From Lachnospiraceae bacterium (lineage in GTDB: Bacteria > Bacillota > Clostridia > Lachnospirales > Lachnospiraceae): a DNA stretch of 46,255 nt. Shown here in pieces: positions 17,103-26,459 of this stretch. Below the pieces are notes generated by a model, which was not told where the DNA came from, searched no databases, and saw only the letters and a list, made by a program, of their open reading frames with translations. The position numbers and the translations under genes were made by a program. How positions within the stretch are numbered: the stretch's first letter is position 1; each line of letters begins with the position of its first letter. The stretch covers positions 1 to 46,255 of the forward strand of contig SVFH01000023.1 in assembly GCA_015056945.1 (NCBI GenBank). Direction: 5' to 3'.

Positions 17103-17953
17103 TACGCATTCCCTCCGTTGTAACTTTTATATCCGTTTCCGTATATTTCATTTGCGTCTGACACAATCATAAATGCAGTTGGGTCAAGTTCTTTTACACT
17201 TTCCAACACCATTGACGCAATTCTTTTTTTCATTACACACATTATAATCTTTTTTCCTTCTTTTGTATACCCGCCCTGTCCTTCAAGCAAAGTAACACCA
17301 ATATTCAATTTATGCAAAAAGCGCTCTGTCAATAGTTCCGGTTGTTCACTTATGATTAAAATCAGCTTTGCCTCATCTTTACCATAAAGAACAACGTCAA
17401 CTCCGTAACTGATAATTGCAATTGCCATTCCGGCATACATTAGTTTTTCGATATCTTGAAATACAAGAAAAGAAAAAAGAAGCACACATGAATCAACAAT
17501 TAAAAACATCGTGCCCGTTTTAATGTGATTCCGTTTTCTCTGTAATAATTTTACAATAATATCCGTTCCGCCCGATGTCGCTCCGATACGCAAAATCCCG
17601 CCAAGTCCGATTGCCATCAAAGCACCTCCGCCGATTGTAGCAAGCAACAGGTCTTGTGTTGCCGGCGGAAAATACTCCATTACATTCGCAAAAAAAGAAA
17701 TCCAAAATAACGAATATAAAGAAGTCAGAACGAACTTAATGCCATATACCCGCCAGGCAATTATCAAAAGTGGAATATTCAACAATAAAATCAACGTCCC
17801 GGTATCTACAGACAATATTCGGTTAATTACAATTGCAATACCGGTAATTCCTCCGGGAGCAATTCCGTTCGGATCAAGAAAAGAAGTTACACCGGCTGCA
17901 TAAATTAAGGCTGCAACCGGAATTAAGCTTATTTGCCGTACTATTTTTTTCAT
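17102..17953 (-). CDS. YitT family membrane protein (DUF161/DUF2179)
   Basis: The 283-aa protein has five or six predicted membrane helices ('GGITGIAIVINRILSVDTGT', 'GALMAIGLGGILRIGATSGG') and a C-terminal cytoplasmic DUF2179 domain ('KKIIMCVMKKRIASMVLESV'). The family is widespread in Firmicutes and its transport function is not established. I prefer the ATG at 17953, which follows AGGTG at good spacing, over the GTG at 17962. It sits only 25 bases beyond the ftsY terminator, so it probably depends on read-through or a promoter inside ftsY. Confidence 0.87.
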   Translation of the reverse strand: MKKIVRQISLIPVAALIYAAGVTSFLDPNGIAPGGITGIAIVINRILSVDTGTLILLLNIPLLIIAWRVYGIKFVLTSLYSLFWISFFANVMEYFPPATQDLLLATIGGGALMAIGLGGILRIGATSGGTDIIVKLLQRKRNHIKTGTMFLIVDSCVLLFSFLVFQDIEKLMYAGMAIAIISYGVDVVLYGKDEAKLILIISEQPELLTERFLHKLNIGVTLLEGQGGYTKEGKKIIMCVMKKRIASMVLESVKELDPTAFMIVSDANEIYGNGYKSYNGGNA

Positions 17954-17977
17954 CTCATTCACCTATTTGTCATGACC

Positions 17978-18013
17978 TAAAAAAGGAAAGCTAATATTAG
18001 CTTTCCTTTTTTA
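17978..18013. terminator. Terminator downstream of ftsY (36-bp palindrome)
   Basis: A perfect palindrome: A6-GGAAAGCTAAT on one arm and ATTAGCTTTCC-T6 on the other. It ends the plsX-acpP-rnc-smc-ftsY transcript and could work in both directions. Confidence 0.9.
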
Positions 18014-18020
18014 AACAAAA

Positions 18021-18953
18021 TTATTCTTCCAAATCAAACAGAGCATTTACAAACTGTTCACTATCAAACTTTTGTAAATCTTCAATAGACTCTCCTACGC
18101 CGATGTATTTCACCGGAACTTTCAATTCTGATTGAATTGCAACTGCAATTCCACCTTTAGCCGTGCCGTCAAGCTTCGTAAGAACAATACCCGTCAAATC
18201 GGCAACATCACCGAACTCTCTTGCCTGCATCATAGCATTCTGACCGGTAGTACCATCCAATACAATAAGATTTTCACGATGTGCATTCGGAAATTCCCGA
18301 TCAATAATACGGTTGATTTTGCGCAATTCTTCCATCAGATTCTTCTTATTATGAAGTCGTCCTGCCGTATCAACAATCAACACATCCGTATTTCTGGCCT
18401 TTGCAGCCATTACAGCATCAAACACAACACTCGCCGGATCAGCGCCTTCACCGGCTTTAATAATCTCAACTCCCGCTCTGTTTGTCCAAACTTCAAGCTG
18501 TTCCGTTGCCGCTGCACGAAAAGTATCAGCAGCAGCAATCAACACCCTTCTTCCGTCTGCTTTCATTTTAGCTGCAAGTTTACCAACGGTAGTTGTTTTG
18601 CCGACACCATTCACACCAATCACCAAAACAACGGACTGCTTCTTTTCAAACTCATAAGCAGTTTCCTGTACATACATTTGATCTTTGATGTTCTGAATCA
18701 GAAGTTCACGACAGGCAGACGGTTCATGAATTCCCTTTTCTTTCACCTGGCGTTTCAATTTTTCAATAATATCACTGGTAGCATTGACACCGATATCCCC
18801 CATAATAAGAACTTCTTCCAGTTCTTCATAAAATTCTTCATCAATACGCGAGAAACCATGAAAAACAGAGTCCATACTATGAACAATATTATTTCTTGTT
18901 TTGGTAAGCCCTTGTTTTAATCGGGCAAAAAAACCTTTCTTTTCTTCACTCAT
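18021..18953 (-). CDS. ftsY: Signal recognition particle receptor FtsY
   Basis: FtsY is the membrane-associated GTPase that docks the Ffh-ribosome complex. The 310-aa product lacks the long acidic N-terminal domain of enteric FtsY, as is usual in Firmicutes. It shows an NG domain with 'GVNGVGKTTTVGKLA', 'ADTFRAAATEQL', 'DTAGRLHNK' and 'TKLDGTAKGG'. Its ATG overlaps the smc stop by 4 bases (ATGA), so translation is coupled. Confidence 0.97.
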   Translation of the reverse strand: MSEEKKGFFARLKQGLTKTRNNIVHSMDSVFHGFSRIDEEFYEELEEVLIMGDIGVNATSDIIEKLKRQVKEKGIHEPSACRELLIQNIKDQMYVQETAYEFEKKQSVVLVIGVNGVGKTTTVGKLAAKMKADGRRVLIAAADTFRAAATEQLEVWTNRAGVEIIKAGEGADPASVVFDAVMAAKARNTDVLIVDTAGRLHNKKNLMEELRKINRIIDREFPNAHRENLIVLDGTTGQNAMMQAREFGDVADLTGIVLTKLDGTAKGGIAVAIQSELKVPVKYIGVGESIEDLQKFDSEQFVNALFDLEE

Positions 18954-21900
18954 GCCTTTTTCTCATCCCACTTTTCCAATTCTTTATCAATCAGATTGAC
19001 ACTTACCAATGTAGAAACACCCTTTTCCTGCATGGTAATACCGTAAAGCTGATTTGCCTGATCCATCGTGCCGCGTCTATGTGTAATAACAATAAACTGA
19101 GTCGATTTTGTCATCTTATGCAAATATTTCGCAAAACGCTCAACATTACTCTCATCCAAAGCCGCTTCAATTTCGTCAAGAAGGCAGAACGGAGAGGGTT
19201 TCAAATTCTGAATTGCGAATAGCAAAGAAATTGCAGTTAATGCCTTTTCTCCACCGGATAACTGCATCATATTCTGCAATTTTTTACCGGGAGGCTGTGC
19301 ATTAATCTTAATTCCGGCCTCTAAAATATCTTCATCATCCATAAGTTCAAGCGTTGCCTGACCACCACCAAATAATTCTTTGAATACCTTATCAAATTCA
19401 TCGGTGATTTCAGCAAATCTTTCCCTGAACTGCTTACGCATGGATTCGTCAAGTTCAGCAATAATCTGCTGCAATGTTTTTTCTGCTTCAATCAAATCAG
19501 AATGCTGCGCAAAAAGAAATGTATATCGTTCTGAAACCGCTTTGTAATCTTCAATCGCATTTACATTAACGTCACCAAGCTTACGGATTGCATCCTTAAT
19601 CTCAGAAACACTTCTTTTCATGGCAGGTAAATCATTCATCTCTTCATCGCGCAAACCTTCGGCATCATGCAATGTGAGTTCATATTCCTGCCACATATAG
19701 CTGCTCTTTGATTCCATTGCTTCCTCCGCACGCTCACGCTGGGATTTCAAGCGAAAAATCTCTTTATCCAAATCAGAAACCTGTTTGCTTAAAGCCTCTC
19801 TTTCTTCAAAGAAATTCTTTTGTTTTGCATTTAAGGTGTCTTTCTTTGTAATAGCATTTTCAAGCTTAATCTGCGTATCACTCTTTGCGGAGTGAGAAGC
19901 TTCTATTGTCTGCTCAATTTCTGCGATACTCTTTTTCTTATTTTCAATATCATCTGCACTTAAGGAAATACCGCTGTTGATCTCCTCCTTATCTTGTAAA
20001 AGACGCGAGATTTCCGCATCAACACGGTCAATATTTTGTTGTTCAAATCCTTGTTGCTGTAATAATTTTTCTACTTCAACATCAAGTTCTGCCACTTTAG
20101 AAAGCTTCACTGTCTCATCCGCTCTAAAGCCTTCCAGTTTCTTTTGATTCTCACCAATAAGTGCAGTTTCTTTCTGTTCTAAAGCATCCGATTCCTGAAG
20201 AGTTCTTGCAATTTTTTCTTTTTCATCCTGTATTTCCTGCAAAGATGCCTTAATCTGCTCTTCTTCTTTCTTTAATTCATCAAATCCTTTTTCTGCGCCG
20301 TCCTTCTTTTCCTGCGCATTTATTACATTCAATCGTGCAGTGTTCTGGCGAATGAACGCATCCTGCAATTCATCCTTACCGACTGCAAGTTCAGTTCTTA
20401 AACGATTTCGTTCTTCTTTAATCGCTTCAATTTCTTCCAGAACTCCATCCACTTCCTTAAGCAAGCCTTTTACCTTGCTTTCCAACTCGTCCATTTCGCG
20501 ACGACGTCCAAGCAGATTACTGTTATTCTTAAATGCACCACCGCTGATTGCACCGCCGGGAACCAAAAGTTCACCTTCGAGCGTCACCATACGAATGCCG
20601 TAATCATATTTTTTGGCAATCGCAAGCGCATGATCAACCGTATCAACAACAAGTATTCTTCCAAGCATTGCTTTCGCCACACAGGTATACTTTTTCTCGG
20701 TTGAAACAAGTTCATCTGCCATACCGATTGCTCCTGCTTCAGAAAGAGATTCCGGATTTTTAAACTCTTGCGGGTTCGTTAAACTTGTAAGAGGCAAAAA
20801 AGTAGCACGACCAAGCTTATTATTTTTCAAATAAGCAATCATACTTTTGGCTGTTTTTTCATCTTCCGTTACAATATTCTGTATATTTCCGCCCAATGCG
20901 GTTTCGATCGCAACTTCATACTTCTGTTCAACTTTAATAATATCAGCAACAACACCACAAATGCCGGAATTAGATTCTTTCTGCTCCATAACTTTTTTGA
21001 TGGTATTGTTATATCCGTCATAACGCTCTGTAATATTTCTGATTGCATCAAGCTTAGACTTCTCCTGATGATAAAGAACCTGCTTGTCGTGCATCTTCTG
21101 ATCAAGTGTACCGATTTCTTCACGAATCTTTGTCAGGCGTTCTTCTATTACACGTTGTGCATGATTACGTTCATTGATTTCATCAGTAATTTTTTGAAAT
21201 TCTGCTTCAAGCGCAGTTATTACACTTACCTGCTGTGCTTCTTCGCTTTTCGCTTTTAACAAACGCGCATTCAATTCCGCCAAACGGATATTATTTTGTT
21301 CCGTCATCGTATCAAAACGCTCATTTTGAGCTTTAATTGAGGCGCGTTCTCCTAATAATTCAATAATACAGTTTTTGCTCTTTTCAATCCCGAAATTTAA
21401 CGTTTCAATCTCTGTCTGACAGGCAAGTAATTCTTCTCTTGCTGCATTACGTTGCTCAATGCCGGCTTCAGCTTTTGCGTCAACAAGCGCCTTTTGTTCT
21501 AAAATAGCCTGCTTTTCAGTTTCTTTTTCCTGAATATCCTTGGAAACCGAAACAAGTCTGTTATTCATATGCTCACGATTTCCTTCAGCGGAATGAATTT
21601 GCTCCTTCAAAAGCTTAATTTCACCTTCAAGCTTTTCACGCAACACATCTGTATTTGCAAGATTAGAACGTGCTTCTTCTATTTCCTGTTCCAATGCTTC
21701 CAAAACATTTGTTATTTCATCATATTCAGTTTTCAATTTATCGTTTGCTTCATTGGCAACTCGGTAATCATTTTCTGCAATTTCTGCTTTTTTAGCCAGT
21801 TCCGCTAACTGTTCGCGAACCTTTTTGCTTTCAAGCAAAAACACATTTACGTCAAGAGCTTTGAGTTCTTCTTTTTTCTTTAAATAAATCTTAGCTTTTT

Positions 21901-22528
21901 CAGACTGTTTTTCCAAAGGACCGATTTGTTTCTCAAGTTCTGACAAAATATCACTGACACGAACAAGATTCTGTTGTTCCGTTTCCAATTTTCTGCAGGC
22001 TTCCACTTTACGTTTTTTAAATTTAACAATACCTGCCGCTTCATCAAACAATTCTCTTCGATCTTCCGGCTTACTGCTTAAAATTCGATCAATCTGTCCC
22101 TGTCCGATGATTGAATATCCCTCTTTTCCGATACCCGTATCATAGAAAAGCTCATTTACATCTTTCAAACGACATACATTTCCGTTAATAAGGTATTCGC
22201 TTTCGCCGGAACGATAAATTCTTCTCGCAACTGTTACTTCTTCATAATCAATCGCAAGCTGATGTTCTGAATTATCCAAAGTAATGGCAACATAAGCAGA
22301 CCCAACGGATTTACGCATCTGCGTACCGGAAAAAATGACATCCTGCATTGACGCTCCTCGCAGCTGCTTGATACGTTGTTCACCAAGCACCCAACGAACA
22401 GCATCTGCAACATTACTCTTTCCGCTACCGTTCGGTCCTACAATACCGGTAATACCATTATTAAATTTTAACACGATTTTATTTGCAAAAGACTTAAATC
22501 CCTGCAATTCAATACTTTTCAAATACAT
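18950..22528 (-). CDS. smc: Chromosome segregation protein SMC
   Basis: A full-length 1192-aa condensin ATPase. It has the N-terminal Walker A head (GPNGSGKSN), a long coiled coil, a hinge near residues 510-680 ('GICGVVADIIKVEQKYEVAI', 'GGAISGGAF'), a second coiled coil, and the C-terminal signature LSGGEKALTA with Walker B CLLDEIEAALD. It works with ScpA/ScpB, which are not in the window. I start it at the ATG at 22528, where GAGGAAG lies upstream and the family start 'MYLKSIELQGFKSF' begins; the longer frame from 22555 overlaps rnc. Confidence 0.97.
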   Translation of the reverse strand: MYLKSIELQGFKSFANKIVLKFNNGITGIVGPNGSGKSNVADAVRWVLGEQRIKQLRGASMQDVIFSGTQMRKSVGSAYVAITLDNSEHQLAIDYEEVTVARRIYRSGESEYLINGNVCRLKDVNELFYDTGIGKEGYSIIGQGQIDRILSSKPEDRRELFDEAAGIVKFKKRKVEACRKLETEQQNLVRVSDILSELEKQIGPLEKQSEKAKIYLKKKEELKALDVNVFLLESKKVREQLAELAKKAEIAENDYRVANEANDKLKTEYDEITNVLEALEQEIEEARSNLANTDVLREKLEGEIKLLKEQIHSAEGNREHMNNRLVSVSKDIQEKETEKQAILEQKALVDAKAEAGIEQRNAAREELLACQTEIETLNFGIEKSKNCIIELLGERASIKAQNERFDTMTEQNNIRLAELNARLLKAKSEEAQQVSVITALEAEFQKITDEINERNHAQRVIEERLTKIREEIGTLDQKMHDKQVLYHQEKSKLDAIRNITERYDGYNNTIKKVMEQKESNSGICGVVADIIKVEQKYEVAIETALGGNIQNIVTEDEKTAKSMIAYLKNNKLGRATFLPLTSLTNPQEFKNPESLSEAGAIGMADELVSTEKKYTCVAKAMLGRILVVDTVDHALAIAKKYDYGIRMVTLEGELLVPGGAISGGAFKNNSNLLGRRREMDELESKVKGLLKEVDGVLEEIEAIKEERNRLRTELAVGKDELQDAFIRQNTARLNVINAQEKKDGAEKGFDELKKEEEQIKASLQEIQDEKEKIARTLQESDALEQKETALIGENQKKLEGFRADETVKLSKVAELDVEVEKLLQQQGFEQQNIDRVDAEISRLLQDKEEINSGISLSADDIENKKKSIAEIEQTIEASHSAKSDTQIKLENAITKKDTLNAKQKNFFEEREALSKQVSDLDKEIFRLKSQRERAEEAMESKSSYMWQEYELTLHDAEGLRDEEMNDLPAMKRSVSEIKDAIRKLGDVNVNAIEDYKAVSERYTFLFAQHSDLIEAEKTLQQIIAELDESMRKQFRERFAEITDEFDKVFKELFGGGQATLELMDDEDILEAGIKINAQPPGKKLQNMMQLSGGEKALTAISLLFAIQNLKPSPFCLLDEIEAALDESNVERFAKYLHKMTKSTQFIVITHRRGTMDQANQLYGITMQEKGVSTLVSVNLIDKELEKWDEKKA

Positions 22529-22532
22529 GTTA

Positions 22533-23237
22533 TTATGCTTCCTCTTGCAATGCACGTAACTTCTTTAAAGCGCTGTACGCTGCTTTCTGTTCTGCGTCCT
22601 TTTTGTTATGACCGCTTGCTGTTGCCATACATTCATCATCAATATACACGGCAACTTCAAATTCTTTATTATGCTCCGGTCCTCGCTCTTCTAACAGCTT
22701 ATAGTTTAACTTAGAATGCGTCTTTGCCTGAACCATTTCCTGTAAAATACTTTTACTGTCAACAAACAACTGTCTTTCGCCGATATCATCAAGCAAAAAC
22801 TTTGATACAAAATTCTTTGCCACTTCAAATCCGCCATCAATATAAATTGCACCAACAATCGCTTCAAACACATCAGAAATAATAGAGTTACGTTCTCTTC
22901 CGCCACCGGATTCTTCTCCTTTTCCAAGAAGAATAAAGGATCCGAGATCAATATCTTTTGCGCAGAAAGCCAATGCCTGTTCGCATACCATGGATGCACG
23001 CATTTTGGACATTTTCCCTTCAGACATATCAGGATACTGATGAAAAAGATATTCACTGATACTTAACTCTAATACAGCATCACCCAAATACTCTAATCTT
23101 TGATAACTGTCCCATTTGTTTATTTTTAGCTCATTGATAAACGAACTATGTGTAATTGCCTGTTTCAGAAGTTCTTTTTGCTTAAAAGAATACCCAATCT
23201 TTTTTTCTACTTCTTGTATACAAGTTTCAATATTCAT
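22533..23237 (-). CDS. rnc: Ribonuclease III
   Basis: RNase III cuts double-stranded RNA in rRNA precursors and regulatory duplexes. The 234-aa product has the catalytic signature 'RLEYLGDAVLELSISEYLF' and the second acidic set in 'SDVFEAIVGAIYIDGG', then a dsRNA-binding domain from about 155 ('HNKKDAEQKAAYSALKKL'). I start it at the ATG at 23237 (GGAG six bases before); the GTG four codons earlier overlaps that ribosome site. Confidence 0.97.
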   Translation of the reverse strand: MNIETCIQEVEKKIGYSFKQKELLKQAITHSSFINELKINKWDSYQRLEYLGDAVLELSISEYLFHQYPDMSEGKMSKMRASMVCEQALAFCAKDIDLGSFILLGKGEESGGGRERNSIISDVFEAIVGAIYIDGGFEVAKNFVSKFLLDDIGERQLFVDSKSILQEMVQAKTHSKLNYKLLEERGPEHNKEFEVAVYIDDECMATASGHNKKDAEQKAAYSALKKLRALQEEA

Positions 23238-23271
23238 GTCACGCTCCACTTTCTGTCAGCATTACAACGTT

Positions 23272-23508
23272 TTATTTACGGTTCTCCGCCTTTTTAATCA
23301 GAACAACCGCTTCCCCTACCGTCGTAATCCTTTCTATTTCCGCCTCTTCCAGTGAAATCTGAAGTTCATCTTCCACCTCGTTCACAATCTGATAAATATC
23401 AAGAGAATCTGCTCCCAAATCCCCTAAAAAAGTTGTCTCTTCCATAATTTCCCCGGGATCAACTTTTAAAATATTTACAATCGCCCGTTTTAACGCCTCT
23501 AATTCCAT
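23272..23508 (-). CDS. acpP: Acyl carrier protein
   Basis: A 78-aa acidic four-helix protein with the phosphopantetheine attachment Ser in 'LGADSLDIYQIV'. It carries acyl chains in fatty-acid synthesis. It lies between plsX and rnc as in many Firmicutes. It is slightly less canonical than textbook AcpP (DSLDIYQ instead of DSLDTVE), so a specialised carrier is possible, although the context favours the housekeeping one. Confidence 0.92.
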   Translation of the reverse strand: MELEALKRAIVNILKVDPGEIMEETTFLGDLGADSLDIYQIVNEVEDELQISLEEAEIERITTVGEAVVLIKKAENRK

Positions 23509-23537
23509 TTCAATTCCCTTTTTTCTGTAATGCCTTT

Positions 23538-24551
23538 CTATAATTCAGAAGTAGATAAGCTTTCTCTTATCTTACCATTGATATCATTTTTCTTAAATTC
23601 AAGACATTGTAAAATCGATGCTTTCACCTCAACTGCAGTAGAGTTTCCGTGACTCTTTACAACAAGTCCTTTTAATCCAAGCAATGGTGCGCCACCGTAC
23701 TCTGAAGAAGTAAATTTGCTCATTACCTTTTTCATTCCGGGTTTTACAAGTGCTCCGCCAATTTTTCCTCTGGCAGTTTCCATCATGGATGCTTTCATTA
23801 CTTTAACAAACGCACCTCCGACACCTTCATACAGTTTCAAAATTACATTTCCGACAAATGCATCACAAACAATAACATCTACTGCACCATACGGAATTTC
23901 TCTTGCTTCTACGCTTCCGACAAAATTAATATCCGGACACGCTTTCAGTAAAGGAAATGTTTCTTTGACCAAAGCATTTCCCTTTTCCTCTTCAGCTCCG
24001 ATGTTTACAATACCAACCCTGGGATTCTCAATTCCCATGATATTCTTCATATATATACTTCCCATCTTCGCAAACTGTACAAGATTAGAAGGTTTCGCAT
24101 CCACATTTGCACCGCAATCAATCAGAAGGGCAAATCCGTCAACAGTCGGAATCAAGGGCGCAAGTGGAGGTCTTTCTACTCCGGGAATCCTTCCAACTAA
24201 CACTTGTCCTCCCACAAGAACTGCACCCGTACTGCCACAGGAAACAAAAGCATCCGCCTTTCCTTCCTTCACAAGCTGCATGGCACGCACAATCGAAGAA
24301 TCCTTCTTTTTACGAATGGCAAGAACCGGTGGTTCAGCCATTTCAATCACTTCTGTTGCATTAACAATAGAAATCTGCTCTTTATTATACTCATACTTCG
24401 CCAATTCACTTTGAATCGCATCTTCTCGACCTACAAGTGAAACATGAAGACTATTTTCAACCTTAATTGCCTCAATCGCACCTTTCACAGTTTCAATCGG
24501 GGCAAAGTCTCCACCCATAGCATCTAATGCAACGATTATTTTCTCACTCAT
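23538..24551 (-). CDS. plsX: Phosphate acyltransferase PlsX
   Basis: PlsX converts acyl-ACP and phosphate to acyl phosphate, the donor for PlsY in the first step of phospholipid synthesis. The 337-aa product has typical segments: 'ALDAMGGDFAPIETVKGA', 'PPVLAIRKKKDSSI', 'VSCGSTGAVLVGG', 'LIDCGANVDAKP', 'VGIVNIGAEEEKGN', 'CDAFVGNVILKLYEG' and 'YGGAPLLGLKG'. It is a peripheral membrane enzyme and the first gene of the acpP-rnc-smc-ftsY run. Confidence 0.97.
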   Translation of the reverse strand: MSEKIIVALDAMGGDFAPIETVKGAIEAIKVENSLHVSLVGREDAIQSELAKYEYNKEQISIVNATEVIEMAEPPVLAIRKKKDSSIVRAMQLVKEGKADAFVSCGSTGAVLVGGQVLVGRIPGVERPPLAPLIPTVDGFALLIDCGANVDAKPSNLVQFAKMGSIYMKNIMGIENPRVGIVNIGAEEEKGNALVKETFPLLKACPDINFVGSVEAREIPYGAVDVIVCDAFVGNVILKLYEGVGGAFVKVMKASMMETARGKIGGALVKPGMKKVMSKFTSSEYGGAPLLGLKGLVVKSHGNSTAVEVKASILQCLEFKKNDINGKIRESLSTSEL

Positions 24552-24596
24552 GATATGCCTCTTTCCGTATATTTACTATATATACACACATAGTTA

Positions 24597-24625
24597 ACTA
24601 TACTAAAATATGGCATAAAAATCAA
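24597..24625 (-). promoter_or_regulatory. Promoter of the plsX operon
   Basis: On the minus strand TTGATT (24620-24625) and TATAGT (24597-24602) are 17 bases apart. The palindrome TAGTTAACTA overlaps and follows the -10 box (24591-24600), a possible operator. Confidence 0.7.
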
Positions 24626-24672
24626 GTTTTTATATCCTCTTCTCCCTTTTTCCACAAAATATAATTTTATTG

Positions 24673-24701
24673 TTGACAAAGTCAAGTCAAAAATGTATAA
24701 T
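24673..24701 (+). promoter_or_regulatory. Consensus promoter of rpmF
   Basis: TTGACA (24673-24678) and TATAAT (24696-24701) lie 17 bases apart, a perfect consensus match, about 50 bases before the rpmF ATG. Confidence 0.9.
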
Positions 24702-24751
24702 CTGAAAAGTACGGAATAATTATCGAATTGGTTTGATATGGAGGTGTAACA

Positions 24752-24934
24752 ATGTCTATTTGTCCTAAAAATAAATCTTCCAAAGGCAGACGAGATAAAA
24801 GAAGAGCAAACTGGAAAATGAGTGCTCCCACTCTCGTAAAATGCAGCAAATGTGGTGCTTTAACAGCTCCTCACAGAGTTTGCAAAGCTTGCGGATGTTA
24901 TAACAAAAAAGAGATTATTAAGATTGAAGATTAA
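24752..24934 (+). CDS. rpmF: 50S ribosomal protein L32
   Basis: A 60-aa protein with the L32 start (SICPKNKSSKGRRDKRRANW) and a zinc ribbon with four cysteines (CSKCG...CKACG). GGAGGTG precedes the ATG. In Firmicutes rpmF commonly follows yceD and precedes plsX on the same strand; here it stands alone, divergent from plsX, with its own strong promoter and terminator. Confidence 0.97.
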   Translation: MSICPKNKSSKGRRDKRRANWKMSAPTLVKCSKCGALTAPHRVCKACGCYNKKEIIKIED

Positions 24935-24948
24935 TTTTAATCAAAAAC

Positions 24949-24979
24949 AAAACCTTCGGTTATTTACCGAAGGTTTTTT
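24949..24979. terminator. Terminator after rpmF
   Basis: A 12-bp stem around ACCTTCGGT/ACCGAAGGT with a 5-base loop and T6 tail. The A-rich left side lets it also end the convergent gene at 24996. Confidence 0.92.
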
Positions 24980-24995
24980 ATTATTCTTTAAACAA

Positions 24996-25169
24996 CTACT
25001 CTTCTATTTCATATTGCATCATTTCATATCTCAATTTACTGCCAACCATAATTTCAACAGGTAATAAAGCTCTTGCAACTAACTTTAAATCTTCGGAATC
25101 AATATCCGTTCTTCTTAAATGCGCATAATCTCCATCAATACTATCAACAACATAAAATCTGGTTTCCAT
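24996..25169 (-). CDS. Small DUF3006-like protein
   Basis: A 57-aa protein starting at 25169 ('METRFYVVDSIDGDYAHLRR', 'ARALLPVEIMVGSKLRYEM'). The layout, 'VDSIDGDYA' followed by a 'LP' motif, resembles DUF3006 proteins, small beta proteins of unknown function. I chose this start because AAAGGGATGATGG lies before it; an upstream in-frame ATG at 25229 would place the pta terminator inside the gene. It has no visible promoter and probably relies on read-through from pta. Confidence 0.65.
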   Translation of the reverse strand: METRFYVVDSIDGDYAHLRRTDIDSEDLKLVARALLPVEIMVGSKLRYEMMQYEIEE

Positions 25170-25188
25170 TCCATCATCCCTTTCAAAA

Positions 25189-25218
25189 ATTCCCCGAAAC
25201 AAAAAGGTTTCGGGGAAA
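25189..25218 (-). terminator. Terminator after pta
   Basis: An 11-bp stem (TCCCCGAAAC and its complement) with a 6-base loop is followed on the minus strand by AATTTTTG. It lies 18 bases past the pta stop and before the DUF3006-like gene. Confidence 0.87.
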
Positions 25219-25235
25219 TCATATTTCAAAACTTA

Positions 25236-26237
25236 TTAACTTAACTGTGCCTGTGCAACTGTAATTGCAATAACACCTACGATATCTTCTGCAGAGCATC
25301 CTCTGGATAAATCGTTAACAGGTTTTGCAATACCCTGTAAAATAGGTCCGTATGCATCAGCTTTCGCAAGTCTTTGTACAATCTTATATGAAATGTTTCC
25401 TGAATCAAGATTCGGAAAAATAAGTACATTTGCTTTACCTGCAACATCACTGTTAGGAGCCTTAGAAGCAGCAACAGAAGGAACAATAGCAGCATCAAGC
25501 TGGAATTCACCATCTACTGTAATATTCGGATATGTTTCCTTGGCAATTCTGGTTGCTTCAACCATTTTATCAACTAATGCATGCTTTGCACTTCCAACAG
25601 TGGAATGTGATAACATTGCACAAACTGCTTTCTCACCAACCAATGCTTCAAAACTTTCTGCTGAAGAAGCTGCAATTGCTGCAAGCTCTTCGGGATTAGG
25701 ATCCTGATTCAAACCACTGTCTGCAAAAATAAATGTACCATTTGCACCAAATTCACAATTGGGAACATCCATAATAAAGAATGCAGAAACAAGTTTACAT
25801 CCTGCCTTCGTTTTCAAAATCTGAAGAGAAGGTCTTAATGTATCTGCTGTTGAGTGACAAGCACCGGCAACAAGACCGTCTGCATCACCGGCTTTTAACA
25901 TAACAATACCAAAGGTAATCGTATCAGAAAGAAGAATATCTCTTGCCTGTTCAGGTGTCATTCCTTTCGCCTTTCTGGTTTCATATAACAAATTTGCATA
26001 GTCTTCAAATTTGTCACACTTTGCAGGATCAACAACTGCTGCTTTGCTCAAATCCAAGCCAAGCTTTGTGCTGCGTTCTGCAATTTCTTCATTGCTTCCA
26101 ACCAAAATAATATCAGCAATGTCTTCCTTAATCGCACCATCAGCTGCATAATAAGTTCTGTCATCCATTGTCTCAGGAAGAATAATTGTTTTCTTGTTCT
26201 GTCTTGCTTTTTCTTTAATCTTATCTACAAAAGCCAT
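25236..26237 (-). CDS. pta: Phosphate acetyltransferase
   Basis: Pta interconverts acetyl-CoA and acetyl phosphate, the first half of the acetate-forming ATP-yielding pathway. The 333-aa product is the short single-domain form ('TIILPETMDDRTYYAADGAI', 'GDADGLVAGACHSTADTLRP', 'DSGLNQDPNPEELA', 'ANVLIFPNLDSGNISYKIVQ'). The partner ackA, often the next gene, is absent here, since a terminator follows directly. It is divergent from tmcAL. Confidence 0.96.
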   Translation of the reverse strand: MAFVDKIKEKARQNKKTIILPETMDDRTYYAADGAIKEDIADIILVGSNEEIAERSTKLGLDLSKAAVVDPAKCDKFEDYANLLYETRKAKGMTPEQARDILLSDTITFGIVMLKAGDADGLVAGACHSTADTLRPSLQILKTKAGCKLVSAFFIMDVPNCEFGANGTFIFADSGLNQDPNPEELAAIAASSAESFEALVGEKAVCAMLSHSTVGSAKHALVDKMVEATRIAKETYPNITVDGEFQLDAAIVPSVAASKAPNSDVAGKANVLIFPNLDSGNISYKIVQRLAKADAYGPILQGIAKPVNDLSRGCSAEDIVGVIAITVAQAQLS

Positions 26238-26282
26238 GTTCTTCTCTCCTTCACATTAGTCTATTGACCTTAATTCGATGAT

Positions 26283-26311
26283 ATTATACCTAAAATAACA
26301 ATAAGATACAA
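26283..26311 (-). promoter_or_regulatory. Probable promoter of pta
   Basis: On the minus strand TTGTAT (26306-26311) and TATAAT (26283-26288) are 17 bases apart, with an AGGAGAG ribosome site between them and the pta start. No clear plus-strand promoter for tmcAL stood out in 26312-26459. Confidence 0.6.
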
Positions 26312-26459
26312 GGACAAATTTGAAATTTCATGCTGCTTTTATACTTTTCTTTTTTTATTGTATCAAACGCAATACATTTATACTTGTAAGTTATATCAAA
26401 AAATGTTAATCTAAATATATATGTAACCCTGCAATTTACAACTAAGGAAAGGCGACAAA

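Noticed and set aside
18132..18920. 262-codon open frame antisense to ftsY
   Set aside because: The sense strand encodes a clear FtsY with all GTPase motifs. The antisense product has no recognisable domain.
24552..24751. Riboswitch or ribosomal-protein leader before rpmF
   Set aside because: The predicted leader is only about 45 bases and shows no strong hairpin. A consensus promoter alone accounts for the region.
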